64,000 nt of DNA from Onthophagus taurus. Lineage: Eukaryota; Arthropoda; Insecta; Coleoptera; Scarabaeidae. The stretch covers positions 10,726,001 through 10,790,000 of the forward strand of contig NC_091973.1 of the NCBI RefSeq assembly GCF_036711975.1. Direction: 5' to 3'. The first letter of the stretch is position 1, and every line of letters begins with the position of its first letter. The notes beneath the pieces were generated by a model, which saw only the letters and a list, made by a program, of their open reading frames with translations, was not told where the DNA came from and made no database searches. This document shows, piece by piece, positions 31,839 through 42,756 of this stretch. Position numbers and translations under genes: made by a program.

Positions 31839-31940
31839 GTCAATTAAATAAAACAAAAATTTTCCTCTTTCTTGCTATTTATTTTATTATGCTTCTAAAT
31901 CGATTTCGAGGAAACAATCCTCATCTTCAGTAGAATCTTA
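31839..31940 (-). repeat. left arm of the 102-bp inverted repeat
   Basis: Starts GTCAATTAAATAAAAC and ends AGTAGAATCTTA. It is the perfect reverse complement of 33844-33945 and contains a hammerhead-like motif in the sense direction of the Penelope ORF. Confidence 0.85.
31893..31935 (-). ncRNA. candidate hammerhead ribozyme (sense to Penelope ORF)
   Basis: Same sequence as 33849-33891 but on the minus strand. Stem I UUCUA/UAGAA, core CUGAAGA, one unpaired U, stem II GAGGA/UCCUC with loop UUGUU, box GAAA, stem III AUC/GAU without loop, cleavage after AUU. Short stem III forms work as dimers in known Penelope ribozymes. Not shown to be active. Confidence 0.55.
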
Positions 31941-32274
31941 TATAAAAAAAATTTTTTTTTTTTTTTAAAAACAATATGAAATAAATCCAAAATTTCTATA
32001 CATTTACTTACTGTCAGTTTAGTTGAAAAAATATATTAATCATCAAAATTTAACACATCCTCCAAATTTAACTTCATCTTTTTTATCCAAACTTGAAAAT
32101 TTCTTACTTTAATAATTGAACAAATATAATAGAATATCAAATTTAAAACGAAAAGTTAAAATACACTTAAAACAAAATCCAAAATAATATAAAACAAAAC
32201 ACGCGTTTACACTTGACAAAAGATACGAAAAATGACTGAAGGTCAAAAGGAACAAGCAAGAAGGAAACTGGTAT

Positions 32275-33845
32275 TCATCCTGAATAACACTGTTTATATT
32301 TAAATTTAAAATCTTTTAGTAAAGTGAAAATAGGTGCAGTATTAATTTGTATTTGATCGTTTAATAAATTATAATTTTGATTGTGTTTATACTTTAAAAT
32401 TTCCAAAGTTTCAAGCAAATCCAATCTTTGACCTTTATTACATTTGTGTATTAATTTAGTTTCTTTGTATTTAATTTTATGTCCCGTTTCCATTTTATGT
32501 TTATAAACATTAGAATTATTTACATTAGATACGTGTTTCTAATCTCCTGCCTGTCTGTCCTATGTAAATACTATTGCAATTATTACATTCTATCGAATAT
32601 ACGCCACATTCTTTTCCTATATCTATTTCTTTTTTATTGTTATAATTTGATAATAATTTTAAAATTGTGTTATTATTAGAATATGCCAGAGAGATATCAT
32701 ATCTGGAGAATAGGTGTTGCATAGTTGAAGTATATCGATTGTAGATTATAGGTTTATATGTTAAATTTGAGTTCTTTATTTTAGTATTTAACGGATCTTT
32801 TTGTTTTATAATACTATAAAAAAGTCTGTCTATAGAACTTCTTGGAAAACCATTATTGTTAGCTAATTTATATATGAAATCTTTTTCGTTTTTTAAAGTT
32901 TCTTTGTCAAGTGGATAATCTAGTATTCTGTTGATTAAGAATCTAAAATTTGCAAATTTCTGATTGTGTGGGTGGTATGAATTGTAGGGGATAGTAGTTA
33001 AAGAGTTTGTAGGTTTCCTGAAAATACTGTATTTAATTTTGTTTTCTATTGTCTTAGTTAAAGTAAGGTCCAAAAAATCCAGTGAATTATCTTTTTCTAT
33101 TTCCATGGTAAATTTTAATTTTTCATGTATGTTGTTTAGATACTTTAAAAATTGTTTCAACTGAGAAATGTCTCCCTTCCAAATGCAAAACACGTCATCT
33201 ACATATCTACACCAAAATTTAATGTTTTCTTCAAATATGCTGTTATAATTAAGAATCATATTTTTCTCAATAAAATCTAGATATATATCTGAGATTAATC
33301 CTGATAAGGGCATGCCCATTGGTAAACCATCAGGTATGTGATAATATTTATCTTCAAAAGAACAATAATTCTGAGTAACTACATGTTTAAGAATTTTATT
33401 TAAATTATTCGACGTATTTTGATCTGTAAAGTGGTTCTCAAAAAGTTGCGAGACAACCTCAAGAGTAAATTCAATAGGAACATTCGAATACAAGTTTGTA
33501 ACGTCAAAGGAAACAAATAAAGTGTCGTCAATATTTAGATTTTTAGTTTTTTCAATAAAATCCCTGGAATTTTTAACTGTATACTTAGGTTCGAAATTTA
33601 TGTGTTTGAAAATTTTTGACATGAATCTTGTTAACTTTTTTGTAGGAGCGTTACCGTATGCTGTAATAGGTCTTATTGGCATATTTTCTTTGTGAAGCTT
33701 AGGCAGAGAATAGAGTCTAGGTATTTCAGGTTTAATTTCCATAAAATAGAAACTGTAAAAGTTTTTTTCCGAATTATTAAGAAAAGGAGTATATTGAATT
33801 AAAGTATCTTTACATTCTTTAATTATATTTCTAGTATTTTTTTTA
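32275..33845 (-). CDS. Penelope-like RT with GIY-YIG endonuclease
   Basis: Open for 405 residues from the Met at 33742, with the frame continuing upstream as ECKDTLIQYTPFLNNSEKNF to about 33845. RT blocks: PRLYSLPKLHKENMPIRPI, FVSFDVTNLYSNVP, DGLPMGMPLSGLISDIY and the catalytic CRYVDDVFCIW near residue 180. The GIY-YIG domain begins GVYSIECNNCNSIYIGQTGR. One frameshift near 32525 moves the remainder (MetGHKIKYKETKLIHKC, RLDLLETLEILKYKH, INTAPIF) to another frame ending at 32275. The N-terminal part before RT is lacking. The protein would copy its RNA at a nick made by the GIY-YIG domain; all key RT residues are intact. Confidence 0.88.
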
Positions 33846-33945
33846 AGATTCTACTGAAGATGAGGATTGTTTCCTCGAAATCGATTTAGAAGCATAATAA
33901 AATAAATAGCAAGAAAGAGGAAAATTTTTGTTTTATTTAATTGAC
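33844..33945 (+). repeat. right arm of the 102-bp inverted repeat
   Basis: Starts TAAGATTCTACTGAAGATG. It is the perfect reverse complement of 31839-31940. The adjoining Penelope frame is open right up to this edge. Confidence 0.85.
33849..33891 (+). ncRNA. candidate hammerhead ribozyme (right repeat)
   Basis: Stem I UUCUA (33849-33853) with UAGAA (33887-33891); core CUGAAGA (33854-33860); unpaired U 33861; stem II GAGGA (33862-33866) with UCCUC (33872-33876); box GAAA (33877-33880); stem III A-U-C with G-A-U, no loop; cleavage nucleotide U33886. All conserved core bases are present. It lies antisense to the neighbouring Penelope ORF. Confidence 0.58.
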
Positions 33946-34500
33946 TGATCCATTTAAGTTTATATTTTTTTAATTTAAAACTGTTAATTTTAGTTTTCTC
34001 GTTCATTAACACTTTAATTTCTTACTTAATAATTTTCGTTAAGTTTGAAATTGCTACACTTGTTCTCAAACGCATTGTCCCCCCTTTTTTCTAAGAAAAC
34101 ACTTTTTTCCTAAAAAACATTGTTACAAATCAGATTTTTTCAAACCAAAATTTAATTATTACAATTAATATATTTTTCGGCTTCTAATTTGTTAACAGCT
34201 CCTTTACTTTTATAAAACAAAAAAATGTTTGCAATTTCAACCGCTTAAGTTGTGAGCACGCACAAACTGAATCTCCTTTAGAGACAAGGGGGAGGCGCAT
34301 GTGCAATAGAGGTGGTAGTATATACATGTTGGTGCGGTACAAACATTCCACCCAGGAACAAAAATGTGATTTAACATTTTTTTTAATGAAATAAAGGAGT
34401 CGAAAAATAACAACAGGTAAGTTCAATTGAATATAATTGAAAAGAGAAACAAATCGACAAACAGTAGGTAGATAGATAATAAGAAACGTGAACTTCTAAT
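33946..34500 (-). other. AT-rich region, possible 3' LTR of third BEL family
   Basis: Follows the integrase stop of the BEL element on the minus strand. The less AT-rich block 34245-34375 could be LTR sequence (TGTTTGTACCGCACC-like start), but no second copy in the window lets me confirm it. An open frame at 34184-34426 has no family features. Confidence 0.35.
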
Positions 34501-34501
34501 T

Positions 34502-35490
34502 TTAATTTGGTATAAGACAAAGTTTCGTTACGGGTCTGCTTAGACGACCGGTTTTAGTTCTAACGGTCGCTACTCGAACGACGCCGTCAGTTCCAGGATG
34601 AGTTTCTTCTATTCGACCCATTTTCCATTGCAAAGGAGAGCGGTTTTCATTACGAATAATGACGAAATCTCCAACAGCAGGATTCGAAGTAAGTGCATTC
34701 CACTTTTCCCGATGTTGAAGCGAAGATAAATAACCTTGATGCCATCTCTTCCAGAATTCTTGTATCTCTGGAGCAATTTCCAACGGTAGAGGCGATTAAT
34801 TGGAACCTTACTAATATCGGGATCTACAACAGAAAATATTATTGGTTCTAAACACAAACAATGGGCGGATGTTAATGGTTGTAAATCGTTGGGATCGCTA
34901 GTGATTGCTGACAATGGAATAGAATTGAGAACCGCTTCGATTTGAGTCAGGAGCGTGTATATTTCTTCAAAGGTAAGTCGTTACTCTCCTATCACACGTA
35001 ATAAATGGGTTTTTACGGACTTAACGCCAGCTTCGGCTAGACCATTGAAGTGAGGTGCTCCCGGAGGATGGAATTGTCATCGTAACTCCAATTTTTCACC
35101 AGCGGTTTGAACCATTTGTTGTAATCTGTTATAAGCACCTACAAAATTGGTTCCCTGGTCGGAAAGAATTAGTGAACATCAGCCCCGGCGTGATGTAAAA
35201 CGGCGTAGGGCGGCGATGAAAGCGTCTGTTGATAAATGTGAAACCAATTGTAGGTGTATAGCCTATGTGAATGTACAAACGAATACACATATGTAAGATT
35301 TAACAGACCGCGCTCCACGACAACGGCTGATGGTGGTATAAATTGGTCCAGCAAAATTCACGGCGACACTTGAAAACGGCTTAGCTTCAGAAATTCGGAA
35401 ATGAAGGAGATCGGCCATCCAAGGAGCATATGATCTTGCAACGAAAACACCGCAGACATCGTGAGAGCACTCGGTGAATAACGCTTCTGG
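34502..35490 (-). pseudogene. third BEL/Pao family: integrase
   Basis: Minus strand. From 35490 down: core start SVAVNFAGPIYTT, ARSVKSYICVFVC, STDAFIAALRRFTSRRG, LILSDQGTNFVGAYNRLQQ, PGAPHFNGLAEAGVKSVK, LLTQIEAVLNSIPL, SDPNDLQPLT and RWKLLQR. The C-terminal domain follows in the frame 34783-34502 (WNALTSNPAVGDFVIIRNEN, GVVRVATVRTKTGRLSRPV). All three catalytic acidic positions can be found, but frameshifts and stops are scattered. The family differs from the plus-strand copies though the core is clearly related. Confidence 0.82.
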
Positions 35491-35498
35491 AGGCGAGG

Positions 35499-35502
<4 letters not shown>

Positions 35503-35546
<44 letters not shown>
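35503..35546. repeat. (TA)n microsatellite
   Basis: About 44 bases of uninterrupted alternating T and A, at the boundary between integrase and inserted AT-rich sequence. Confidence 0.9.
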
Positions 35547-35548
<2 letters not shown>

Positions 35549-36290
35549 TATATAATTTAGTTGCTTGTTTTTTTGTACTTACCGTTTTTTTTTTATTTTA
35601 CGAAAGGTAATGGTTTAATCTTTTTTTTGGTTCTGAATATTAATTTTTTTTTGTGAGATAATTTTCATTAGCGAATTTATTTTTGATTTCGGTTTTATTT
35701 TTTTTATTATTACGCCTTTATTTTGAGCTGAAATATACGAAGTCGTGCGGGTTCAATTTAGGGATTTTCTTTTTGGTTTGTTTTTTTGTATTTTTTTCAT
35801 TGTTCAATCGCTAATGACATTATTTTTTTGAATTTTGTTTAGGAACCTTGTATAGTTTATTTTATTTATTTACCATTTATTGCCACAGACAAAAATACAA
35901 AATTACATAAGATACACTTGATTTTTGCGAAATTTTTAAATTTCTATTTTTTTTTCTGTCTATTTTTTTTGCTTTTCGTTCTTTGGGTATTATCCCAAAT
36001 AAATATTATTGCAACTCAAATCTTCGACTTATTTTTGTTGTTGTTGTATTTGTTGTTTTTGGCATTTGTTTACAACACTCACTTTACCAACTTCACGTCA
36101 CAGTTCGTGGACAATACGGCAGCAACTGTGTGGCGCCTTAAAAAAATTATACCCGACCCAATCTCCAAATGAGCTAGGCGAGGATCGTGTTGTGTTTGGT
36201 GTTGTAAATGTGTTGGTATTACATATATTTTGTTGTTGTTGTAATTAAGGTGTCACATGGTTCGGGTATGAATTCGTGAGTTGAGGGCTA
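35547..36290. other. non-coding insertion between RNase H and integrase
   Basis: Very T-rich on the plus strand, with TTGTTGTTGTATT runs. The part 36005-36290 is repeated at 55242-55500 in the second copy of this BEL family, so it entered before the duplication. It interrupts what should be continuous Pol sequence. No gene is seen. Confidence 0.55.
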
Positions 36291-37360
36291 ATATTCTGGA
36301 CAATCGGTAAGCCACGAAATACCCTTCCACCACAATTCAGATGTAATTAATTGGTCGGGAAGAAGACCTCGATATCCGCAATCAGCGGGATTGTAAGAGG
36401 ATGAAACGTGTCTCCAACATTTAGAAGGTAAGATATTCTGAATGTGAGTTACACGGTTTGCAACAAAGATTTTCCATCGGTTAGGTACCGAAGAAATCCA
36501 GGTTAAAGTGACCTGAGAATCAGATCAGGCGAAAATCGAATCGAAAGTGTTGTTTGGGTATAACGCTTCTTTTATGGTCTGAAATAAATCAGTAAGGAGA
36601 ACTGTACAACACAGTTCTAGTCTAGGAATCGAAATAGTTTTCAAAGGAGCAACACGTGCTTTTGCACAGACGAAAGAAGTTTGAATATGAGTAGAAGTTT
36701 GATATCGTAAGTATGCGACAGCGCAATACCCAAGTTGAGAGGCATCACAGAATAGATGGAGTTGGATCGACTTGGTGTCTATTTTGGTGTCTATTGGCCC
36801 CATTAAACGGGGCAAAGTCCAAGTAGATAAAGCAGCTAGGCCTTCTTTGAATAATTTCCACGTATCAGAGTTTGATATGGGAGGATTTTCATCCCAAGAA
36901 AGATTACACTGTCAGAGATTTTGCATTATTGCTTTTGCTTTAAATGTGCAGGGAGTAAGAGAACCAACCGGATCGTAAATCCGAGCAATTTCTGACAGTA
37001 TCGAACGTTTAGTACAGGAATTATGACGGGAGGAGTTGGAATAATTAAATTGATCAGTAGTAGGATCCCACCGAAGACCCAATACTTTGACATAATTGAG
37101 TTCACCAGAATCCATTGATATCGGCTTCTGTAAATTAGTTTCTGAGACAGCTTGTAAGAGATTGACACAATTACTCGCCCATGTTCGTAGCTCAAATTCT
37201 TCTTTCTTTAATAAAACAATCAATTCTTGTTGTAGGTGTAATGCTTCTTCGACAGATTGAGCTCCGGTTACAATATCATCAATATAAACATTATTTTTGA
37301 GAACTTCGGCCGCTCTTGGACTGTCATGCCAAAAAAGGAGATGAGGCAACTCCATACGTT
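36291..37360 (-). pseudogene. third BEL/Pao family: RT and RNase H
   Basis: Minus strand. RT palm from 37355: HDSPRAAEVLKNNVYIDD (catalytic VYIDD), IVTGAQSVEEALHLQQELIV and ILSEIARIYDPVG. After a frameshift RNase H begins LHLFCDASQLGYCAVAYLRY, with ISIPRLELCCTVLLTDL and a stop where the copy at 55569 reads AWSDSQVTLTWISS. The N-terminal RT part is missing; at 37360 it joins the unrelated sequence described next. The second copy is at 55501-56560. Confidence 0.82.
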
Positions 37361-37389
37361 AAAGTGTTTTACTACGGACGATGCCACTT

Positions 37390-37620
37390 TTTCTCCAAGA
37401 GTAGACTCTTTATTTCGTATTCGTTCTTTCGCTGCTTTATATAATGCTTTATCTGCGTCGTGTCTAAATTTTAAATCTGAGCTTCGTCTAATGGATTCAC
37501 GCCTCGATCTCCTCTCGATAATAACTTTTCCAACTTTCTCTTTGCAATTCGTTTGCCTGTCAAACGATAACTGTTACGATCAGGTTCTAACAAATTCATT
37601 TTATAATTTCACTCCTTCTT
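37390..37620 (-). pseudogene. unrecognised short gene, frameshifted
   Basis: Minus strand. MNLLEPDRNSYRLTGKRIAK and LEKLLSRGDRGVNPLD lead, after a frameshift near 37490, to KFRHDADKALYKAAKERIR and VASSVVKHF. Basic and charged; no family recognised. Also present at 56590-57310, there split by about 490 bases. It lies downstream of the gene at 37812-38955 on the same strand, so the two may belong to one element. Confidence 0.4.
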
Positions 37621-37811
37621 CCTTTTCTTCACAGTTAAAAACTAGAAATGAAGCTCTGCTGTTGTGCTTTAAGCTTTTAATCTTTTTAAATAGTTTAGAA
37701 AACCAGTTCTGCTCTTAAGTTATACTTAAATCTATTATTATTATTATTCAGCTACACTTAAATCTATTAATATCCTAAAAATTAATTGCTACTCAGTTAA
37801 AAACATTTCGG

Positions 37812-38955
37812 TTACTCTACAATACTAAAACGTTCTTGATATATATTTAATCTATAATCTACGTCTAAATATTTTTCTAATAACGTTTCTAATAACTTAT
37901 TTACGTTTCTTATCATATTTTTAAATCTAATTCCGTCCAACATCTTTTCTTCCCAGTCACTTATCCTTGATTGTCTATAAGCAAACGTCCAAGTGTGCAT
38001 TCGGTACACTCTATTTTTGGATTCGCAAAACGTCACTTTTTTTCCATTTTGTTCACTTCACATCTTCATTAATGCGTGCAAATCTAAATCCAGTAATACC
38101 TTACCTATACCGTATATGAGCAGTTCTTTAGTTACGCACAAATGTTCACTTGGTGCGCCGTTTGAAGCAACCAATATATTCGATTTTATATCACCTTGCA
38201 TTGTTGATACCACATCGATCACGCTATCGTAATAATTTTTATATTCCATACACTTTTATACTTCTACCCTACTCGAAACTAAATCGCTAAGTTTCCACAA
38301 TTCGTGTAACGAGTCGTAAGCCAGTAAAATATTCCTGACCCCCTTTCCATTTTCAACACTTTTCGTACATTTTCTATCCATTGGCTGCTGCAGGTCATGC
38401 CGCTTACAACGAAATGTGGTGGTGTCGATAAATCACCAACAAAACTATTCATAATCAATTGTCTGCTATTAATCACATTTTTCCATTCATCTTCGGTAAA
38501 AGTTATGCATTGCCCTTTTGCCATTAATCTTATAACCGGATCAAAATGTAGATTGGCAGACATGCCAACCGATATCCATTTCGTTCGATTTTTATTTAAA
38601 TAATATGTACTCTCGGAGTATAATGGCGCTTGATTACCTTTTTGGAGATTATTTTTCACTGCTTCATTTAATACTACGTTACTTATGAAAGGTAACTTTC
38701 CACAATTTTCTATATAATGTTGTTGATTGCTAGGAAATACGTACTCCGCTAAGTCAGAAGCCAACAAATTGATTCCATCGAATACTCCATCCTTTTTCTT
38801 TGATTATCACTTCCTAGCGACACATTTGTAGCTGTTGTTTCATTACAATTACCCTCCACTTTGATGTTTTGGGCAGGTTTCTTATTTTCACCCTTTTCAA
38901 ATTAATTTACAGCAGCTCTCTTAGTTGGACATTTGGGGTTCGGTCTGGTTACCAT
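37812..38955 (-). pseudogene. unrecognised gene pair, disrupted
   Basis: Minus strand. A likely start at 38955 (MVTRPNPKCPTKRA) is followed by a TAA and, after a frameshift near 38790, a long frame 38767-38279: LASDLAEYVFPSNQQHYIEN, KWISVGMSANLHFDPVIRLM and GQCITFTEDEWKNVINSRQL. A further frameshift near 38320 continues as LHELWKLSDLVSSRVEV and 38249-38058 (YYDSVIDVVSTMQGDIKSN). A stop, then the same frame gives TFCESKNRVYRMHTWTFAYR to 37812. No catalytic motif, signal peptide or membrane segment stands out. The 3' part recurs at 57500-58050. I do not recognise the family. Confidence 0.5.
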
Positions 38956-39146
38956 TAAACACCAATATTATTTTTTACATTAGTACATTATCTACTTGTA
39001 TTACATTTGAATTACTTACTCGTTACGTTAAAAATCCTCTGTACTAACTGCACCAAAAATCTACACAATATTTTTAATATGTACTAAATACACAAAAACC
39101 TTACTCAGAAGCACAACACTCTGCTGTACAACTTCGATCAACGTTG

Positions 39147-39154
39147 TATTTATA
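39147..39154 (-). promoter_or_regulatory. TATA-box-like sequence
   Basis: Minus strand TATAAATA in the context GCTATAAATACAACG, about 195 bases upstream of the start at 38955. A purine-rich leader and no intervening ATG in the first bases fit a Pol II promoter. Low certainty because the sequence around is AT-rich. Confidence 0.3.
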
Positions 39155-39279
39155 GCAATACATAAGGTTGGTGGTGGGGGGAGTGATGTTTCACATCATT
39201 ACCGAATATATCTACTATACATGTTCTTACACGACATTATATCGTGAGACGTCAGACAGAACGCATGACAAATTTATTA

Positions 39280-39861
39280 AGAAGCTCCTAAAATAATATC
39301 TCGCAGGTAGATCATGACTCACCTACTACTAACAAGTTAGTTGACCTTCTCCTCGAACGTATCCCTACAAAAAATTTACCGATTCAAGAACCTCCTCACT
39401 TATTTTTAAATACTCGTATACCTTTACATAATAAATTAAAAAAATATATCTCGCAGGTAGGTCATGACTCACTTATTTGTATACCTACATGTCTCAAAAC
39501 CGTATACCTTTGTGTATAATAAATTAAGAGATATATCGAACAATTAACAGTTCATTGAGAAGCGTCGAAGGATAAACATAGTAATTGTTTTCATCTAGGT
39601 AAACAAGTTACATATAAAGATAATTTTTTAATAACTTTCTCAAAATAACATGATCTAAACTATAAATTTTTAATAATTTCGTCAAAATAGCATGACCTTC
39701 TCAAGTTAATTGACCTCCTCCTCAAACGAAACCCCTCAAAAAGTTTGCCGATTCAAGAACCTCCTCTCCTCATTGAATCTCCTCCGACCTCCAAAAAATT
39801 TGCCGGTTCAAGAACCTCCTCCTAGAACGCAGCTTCGAGGAGGAGGTTCTTGAATCGGCGA
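39280..39861. repeat. direct and inverted GATTCAAGAACCTCCTC repeats
   Basis: The motif GATTCAAGAACCTCCTC occurs at 39381-39397 and 39750-39766, as GGTTCAAGAACCTCCTC at 39804-39820, and inverted at 39837-39855. The last two form a hairpin (arms 39799-39822 and 39837-39861, two differences, 14-base loop). A second direct repeat, ATCTCGCAGGTAGATCATGA and variant, is at 39298 and 39450. Lies upstream of the unrecognised gene. May be a terminal or replication/regulatory region of that element. Confidence 0.55.
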
Positions 39862-40062
39862 ATCTATACTACTCTTATGTCTTTACTACCTCATCTAGTG
39901 GTTTCAGTGATACAACTTCTGTACAACTGGAACTGGAATCCGTACGTATATTATTATAACGGCAAACATTTCTGAAATACCATTATAACTGATTAAGTAT
40001 TTATATAAATATGTCGAGGATTATTTAGCTTAATGTAACAGAATGAAAAAAATGTATTAATT

Positions 40063-40250
40063 ACATAGGATCAGTTATAAAGAATGGGAAATCTCAGCAC
40101 TGGAGATAGCTACATACGAAAATATGATGAATTAACCCAACATGCCTTATGTCGATGTCGCTGATTTATGAGATACAGGTGTTCAAAAAATACTTCCTTT
40201 CTAAAACTTTCTAATAATTTTGAATGTTTTAATAGTAACTACTCGGAAAA
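40063..40250 (-). repeat. diverged copy of the BEL-flank repeat
   Basis: Reverse complement relative of 2470-2640 (GAATGGGAAATC, GGAGATA, GAGATACAGG-TGTTC, TTTTAATAGTA in the same order) with many substitutions. The rest of 39862-40327 is AT-rich with nothing I recognise. Confidence 0.5.
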
Positions 40251-40327
40251 TTAATACACAATTGACATTTAAGAAAAAAATTGAAATAAGATCGCTAAAA
40301 TAACAACTTTCTTGTTGTCACAATTTT

Positions 40328-40563
40328 GATCTCGTGCGCACTTTTAATAGAGAAAAATCAACTGTCGAGCGATTATCACGTTTGCCGTTCTTACCGAAAA
40401 TTAAATTCATTTGTGTCGTAACGAAGAGGGTTAGATTGGGATTTGTTAATTAGGATTAGGTAATTATACACCTTTTTTATTTTCAAACTTGTTTTTATTT
40501 CAAAGAAAATTATTTGAAACCGGCACCTTTTATTTTGAACCCGGTTTTTATCGGCTGTATTCA
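40328..40563 (+). repeat. 5' LTR of BEL copy 2 (5'-truncated)
   Basis: Starts at GATCTCGTGCGCAC, missing about the first 75 bases of the full LTR, and ends GGCTGTATTCA at 40563. Over 95% of positions match the LTR at 2059-2362 by eye. Confidence 0.75.
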
Positions 40564-40583
40564 TTTGGTCCTTCGAGCCGGAT
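40564..40583 (+). promoter_or_regulatory. primer-binding region of BEL copy 2
   Basis: TTTGGTCCTTCGAGCCGGAT follows the LTR end directly. BEL/Pao elements typically have a TGGTCC...CGAGCCGGA-like tRNA-complementary sequence here. It is deleted from the otherwise more complete copy at 58528, which therefore could not prime normally. Confidence 0.5.
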
Positions 40584-41057
40584 ATATATTTATTTTTCCA
40601 ATTTTACTCAATTCTTCTTTAAGATTTTGTTCCTCGTGGAACTTTAATTGAATATTTTTTATTTTTCTTATTTTCTAAAATTACGTTTCTCATGTTTGGA
40701 GAGATTTTCTTTAATTTTCGGCGTGGCCATCTGGCACAACGTGGTCAACAATTTTTTTTTGTGCCGTCACACGTGCGACGTTACATGCAACCTTATTGTT
40801 CTCTTGAACTTAAAATTTCCTTACAACTTTGAATATTTTTAATTTCTAAATTTTTCCGCAATTCTTCTTTAAGAATTTGTTCCCCTTGGAACATTAATTG
40901 AATATTTATTTTCTAAATCTTTTCTTTCCCGCATTTTCTCATCTGAAAAAATTACCTTTTTAATTTATTCTAATTATTATTGATATTACTTCCAGGAGTG
41001 GTAATTCTTATCTCGTTTCTTTCTTGTTTATTTCCCCTGCCTTCTCCCTGAGACATT

Positions 41058-42756
41058 ATGGCAGATAAACTTAATAAATTAATTTTACGACGTCAAGTCG
41101 CTGAGAATCGCCTTATCGAAACCATGAATGCTGGTCAAGATATTATCGACGATCCGAAACAACAAGCGGAATTTCTAGTTCGTGATGAATATGTAGAAGT
41201 ATCTTATACTGATTTCAAGACGATCCATAATCAGATCGTTGGTTTAATTGATGATGATGAGTTTGATGATTATGATAAGATTCGGCAACGGGTCGATGGT
41301 GCCTATTTTACAATCAAGGCACTTATACAAAAATTCACGCCAGCCCCGGCGAATCCTCAGGGTGGCCCTCATAGGATCACCACACCTAAATTGAATGAAC
41401 TTTCAATGGTCAACAGAAAGATTGGCCTACCTTTTTTGATTTGTTCCGAACTATGGTACACGGAAACAAGTCGTTATCTCCAGTGGCTAAATATCAATAC
41501 CTATTGACGTCACTCACTGGAGAAGCTTTGAAATTGGTAAAGAGAATTCCAGTGACCAATGAGAATTATACTAGTGGAAGATTCGAAATCAGCCGTCAAA
41601 TGTCCGATATGCTCCGAATCACATCAAGTTTACCGATGTGCTCAATTTCATGTTAAATCGCCAGCTGAAAAATTAGTGATAGCAAGAGATAACAATTTGT
41701 GTCGAAATTGTTTAAGCAAAGGTCATATCACTAACAATTGCGTTTCAAATCACTGTTGTCATTCATGCAAGCAACGCCATCATACATTACTTCATTTTGG
41801 ACCTAAACAGCCAATTCCTTCTATTCACGTGGGTACAACATTAGATATAAATAATCATTCAAAACCAGAAAATCGTCGAGTTTCTTACCAATCGCCTTTA
41901 TTTATATTTATGATCAGGTTGGTCAACCGCATTTGGCATGTGCATTGATTGATTCTGGAAGCACGTCAAATTTTATTACCACCAAGCTACTGCAACAACT
42001 TCGTTTGCCACGACAAAATAATTCTTCGTTAGAAATACAGGGTTTAAACTCGATGACGTCCATCTGTAACAAAGGAAGTGTCAATTGCATCATTCAACTT
42101 TGCCAGTCCCGAAACTTATCCTTTAATCTGAGAGCTATTGTTACATCTTCAATATGTTCCGCTTAACCTTCATTATCTTCTATTATACAATCCTACTATT
42201 ATCTTAAATGCCTCCAATTCCATCCCGAACATCATTCTCCTTCCGAAGAAGTGGATATATTATTGGGAGCTGAATTGGTACCTCAATTATTTACTGGTGG
42301 TCGTGTCTGTGGTGGCCAGGACGATCCTGTGGCTGTGCATTCAGTGTTCGGGTGGATAGTGATGGGAAATCCAAATTATTACCATCCACGTCTTTATCAA
42401 CATGTATCTCAAGAATTGATGACTCATTACATTTATCAATGCAACGCTTTTGGGAATTGGAATCTACTTCTGAAATCAAGATGATGTCAAGTGAAGAGGC
42501 AAAATGTGAAAATCATTACAAAAATAATTATCGTTGTGATATTAATGGCAGATTTATTGTATCACTCCTGTTTAGAACCAAAGAACCTATTCTTGGAAGT
42601 TCATATGATATTGCTCGGAATCGATTCAAATTATTGGAGAAACATTTGTTGAAAGATGATATACTTCACGAGAAATACATCGAATTCATGAGGGATTATT
42701 TGCATTCAGGCCATTTGTCTCTAATTCCTTCTAATATTCCTAATTCCAGTAATTAA
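41058..42756 (+). pseudogene. BEL/Pao gag-protease, copy 2
   Basis: Plus strand. Gag N-terminus MADKLNKLILRRQVAENRLI to about residue 117, then frameshifts and an internal deletion of roughly 260 codon-bases' worth between YT and EDSKSAVKCP. The zinc knuckles follow (CPICSESHQVYRCAQFH, LCRNCLSKGHITNNC, HCCHSCKQRH), then protease CALIDSGSTSNFITTKLL and the post-protease region ILLGAELVPQLFTGGRV. The frame at 42352-42756 ends NIPNSSN. At 42757 it switches to the duplicated non-coding block that also starts at 2656. Confidence 0.82.

Larger units (their letters stand above)
31839..33945 (-). mobile_element. Penelope-like element between perfect inverted repeats
   Basis: RT plus GIY-YIG reading frame on the minus strand. 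It is bounded by the exactly reverse-complementary sequences 31839-31940 and 33844-33945. Identity over 102 bases implies a recent event. The ORF runs open up to the right repeat at about 33845, so the element is 5'-truncated there and joined to an inverted terminal copy. Inverted flanking repeats and 5' truncation are common in Penelope-like elements. Confidence 0.8.

Noticed and set aside
37257..37718. 153-residue plus-strand open frame
   Set aside because: Crosses the BEL/unknown-gene junction in antisense and is broken differently in the second copy.
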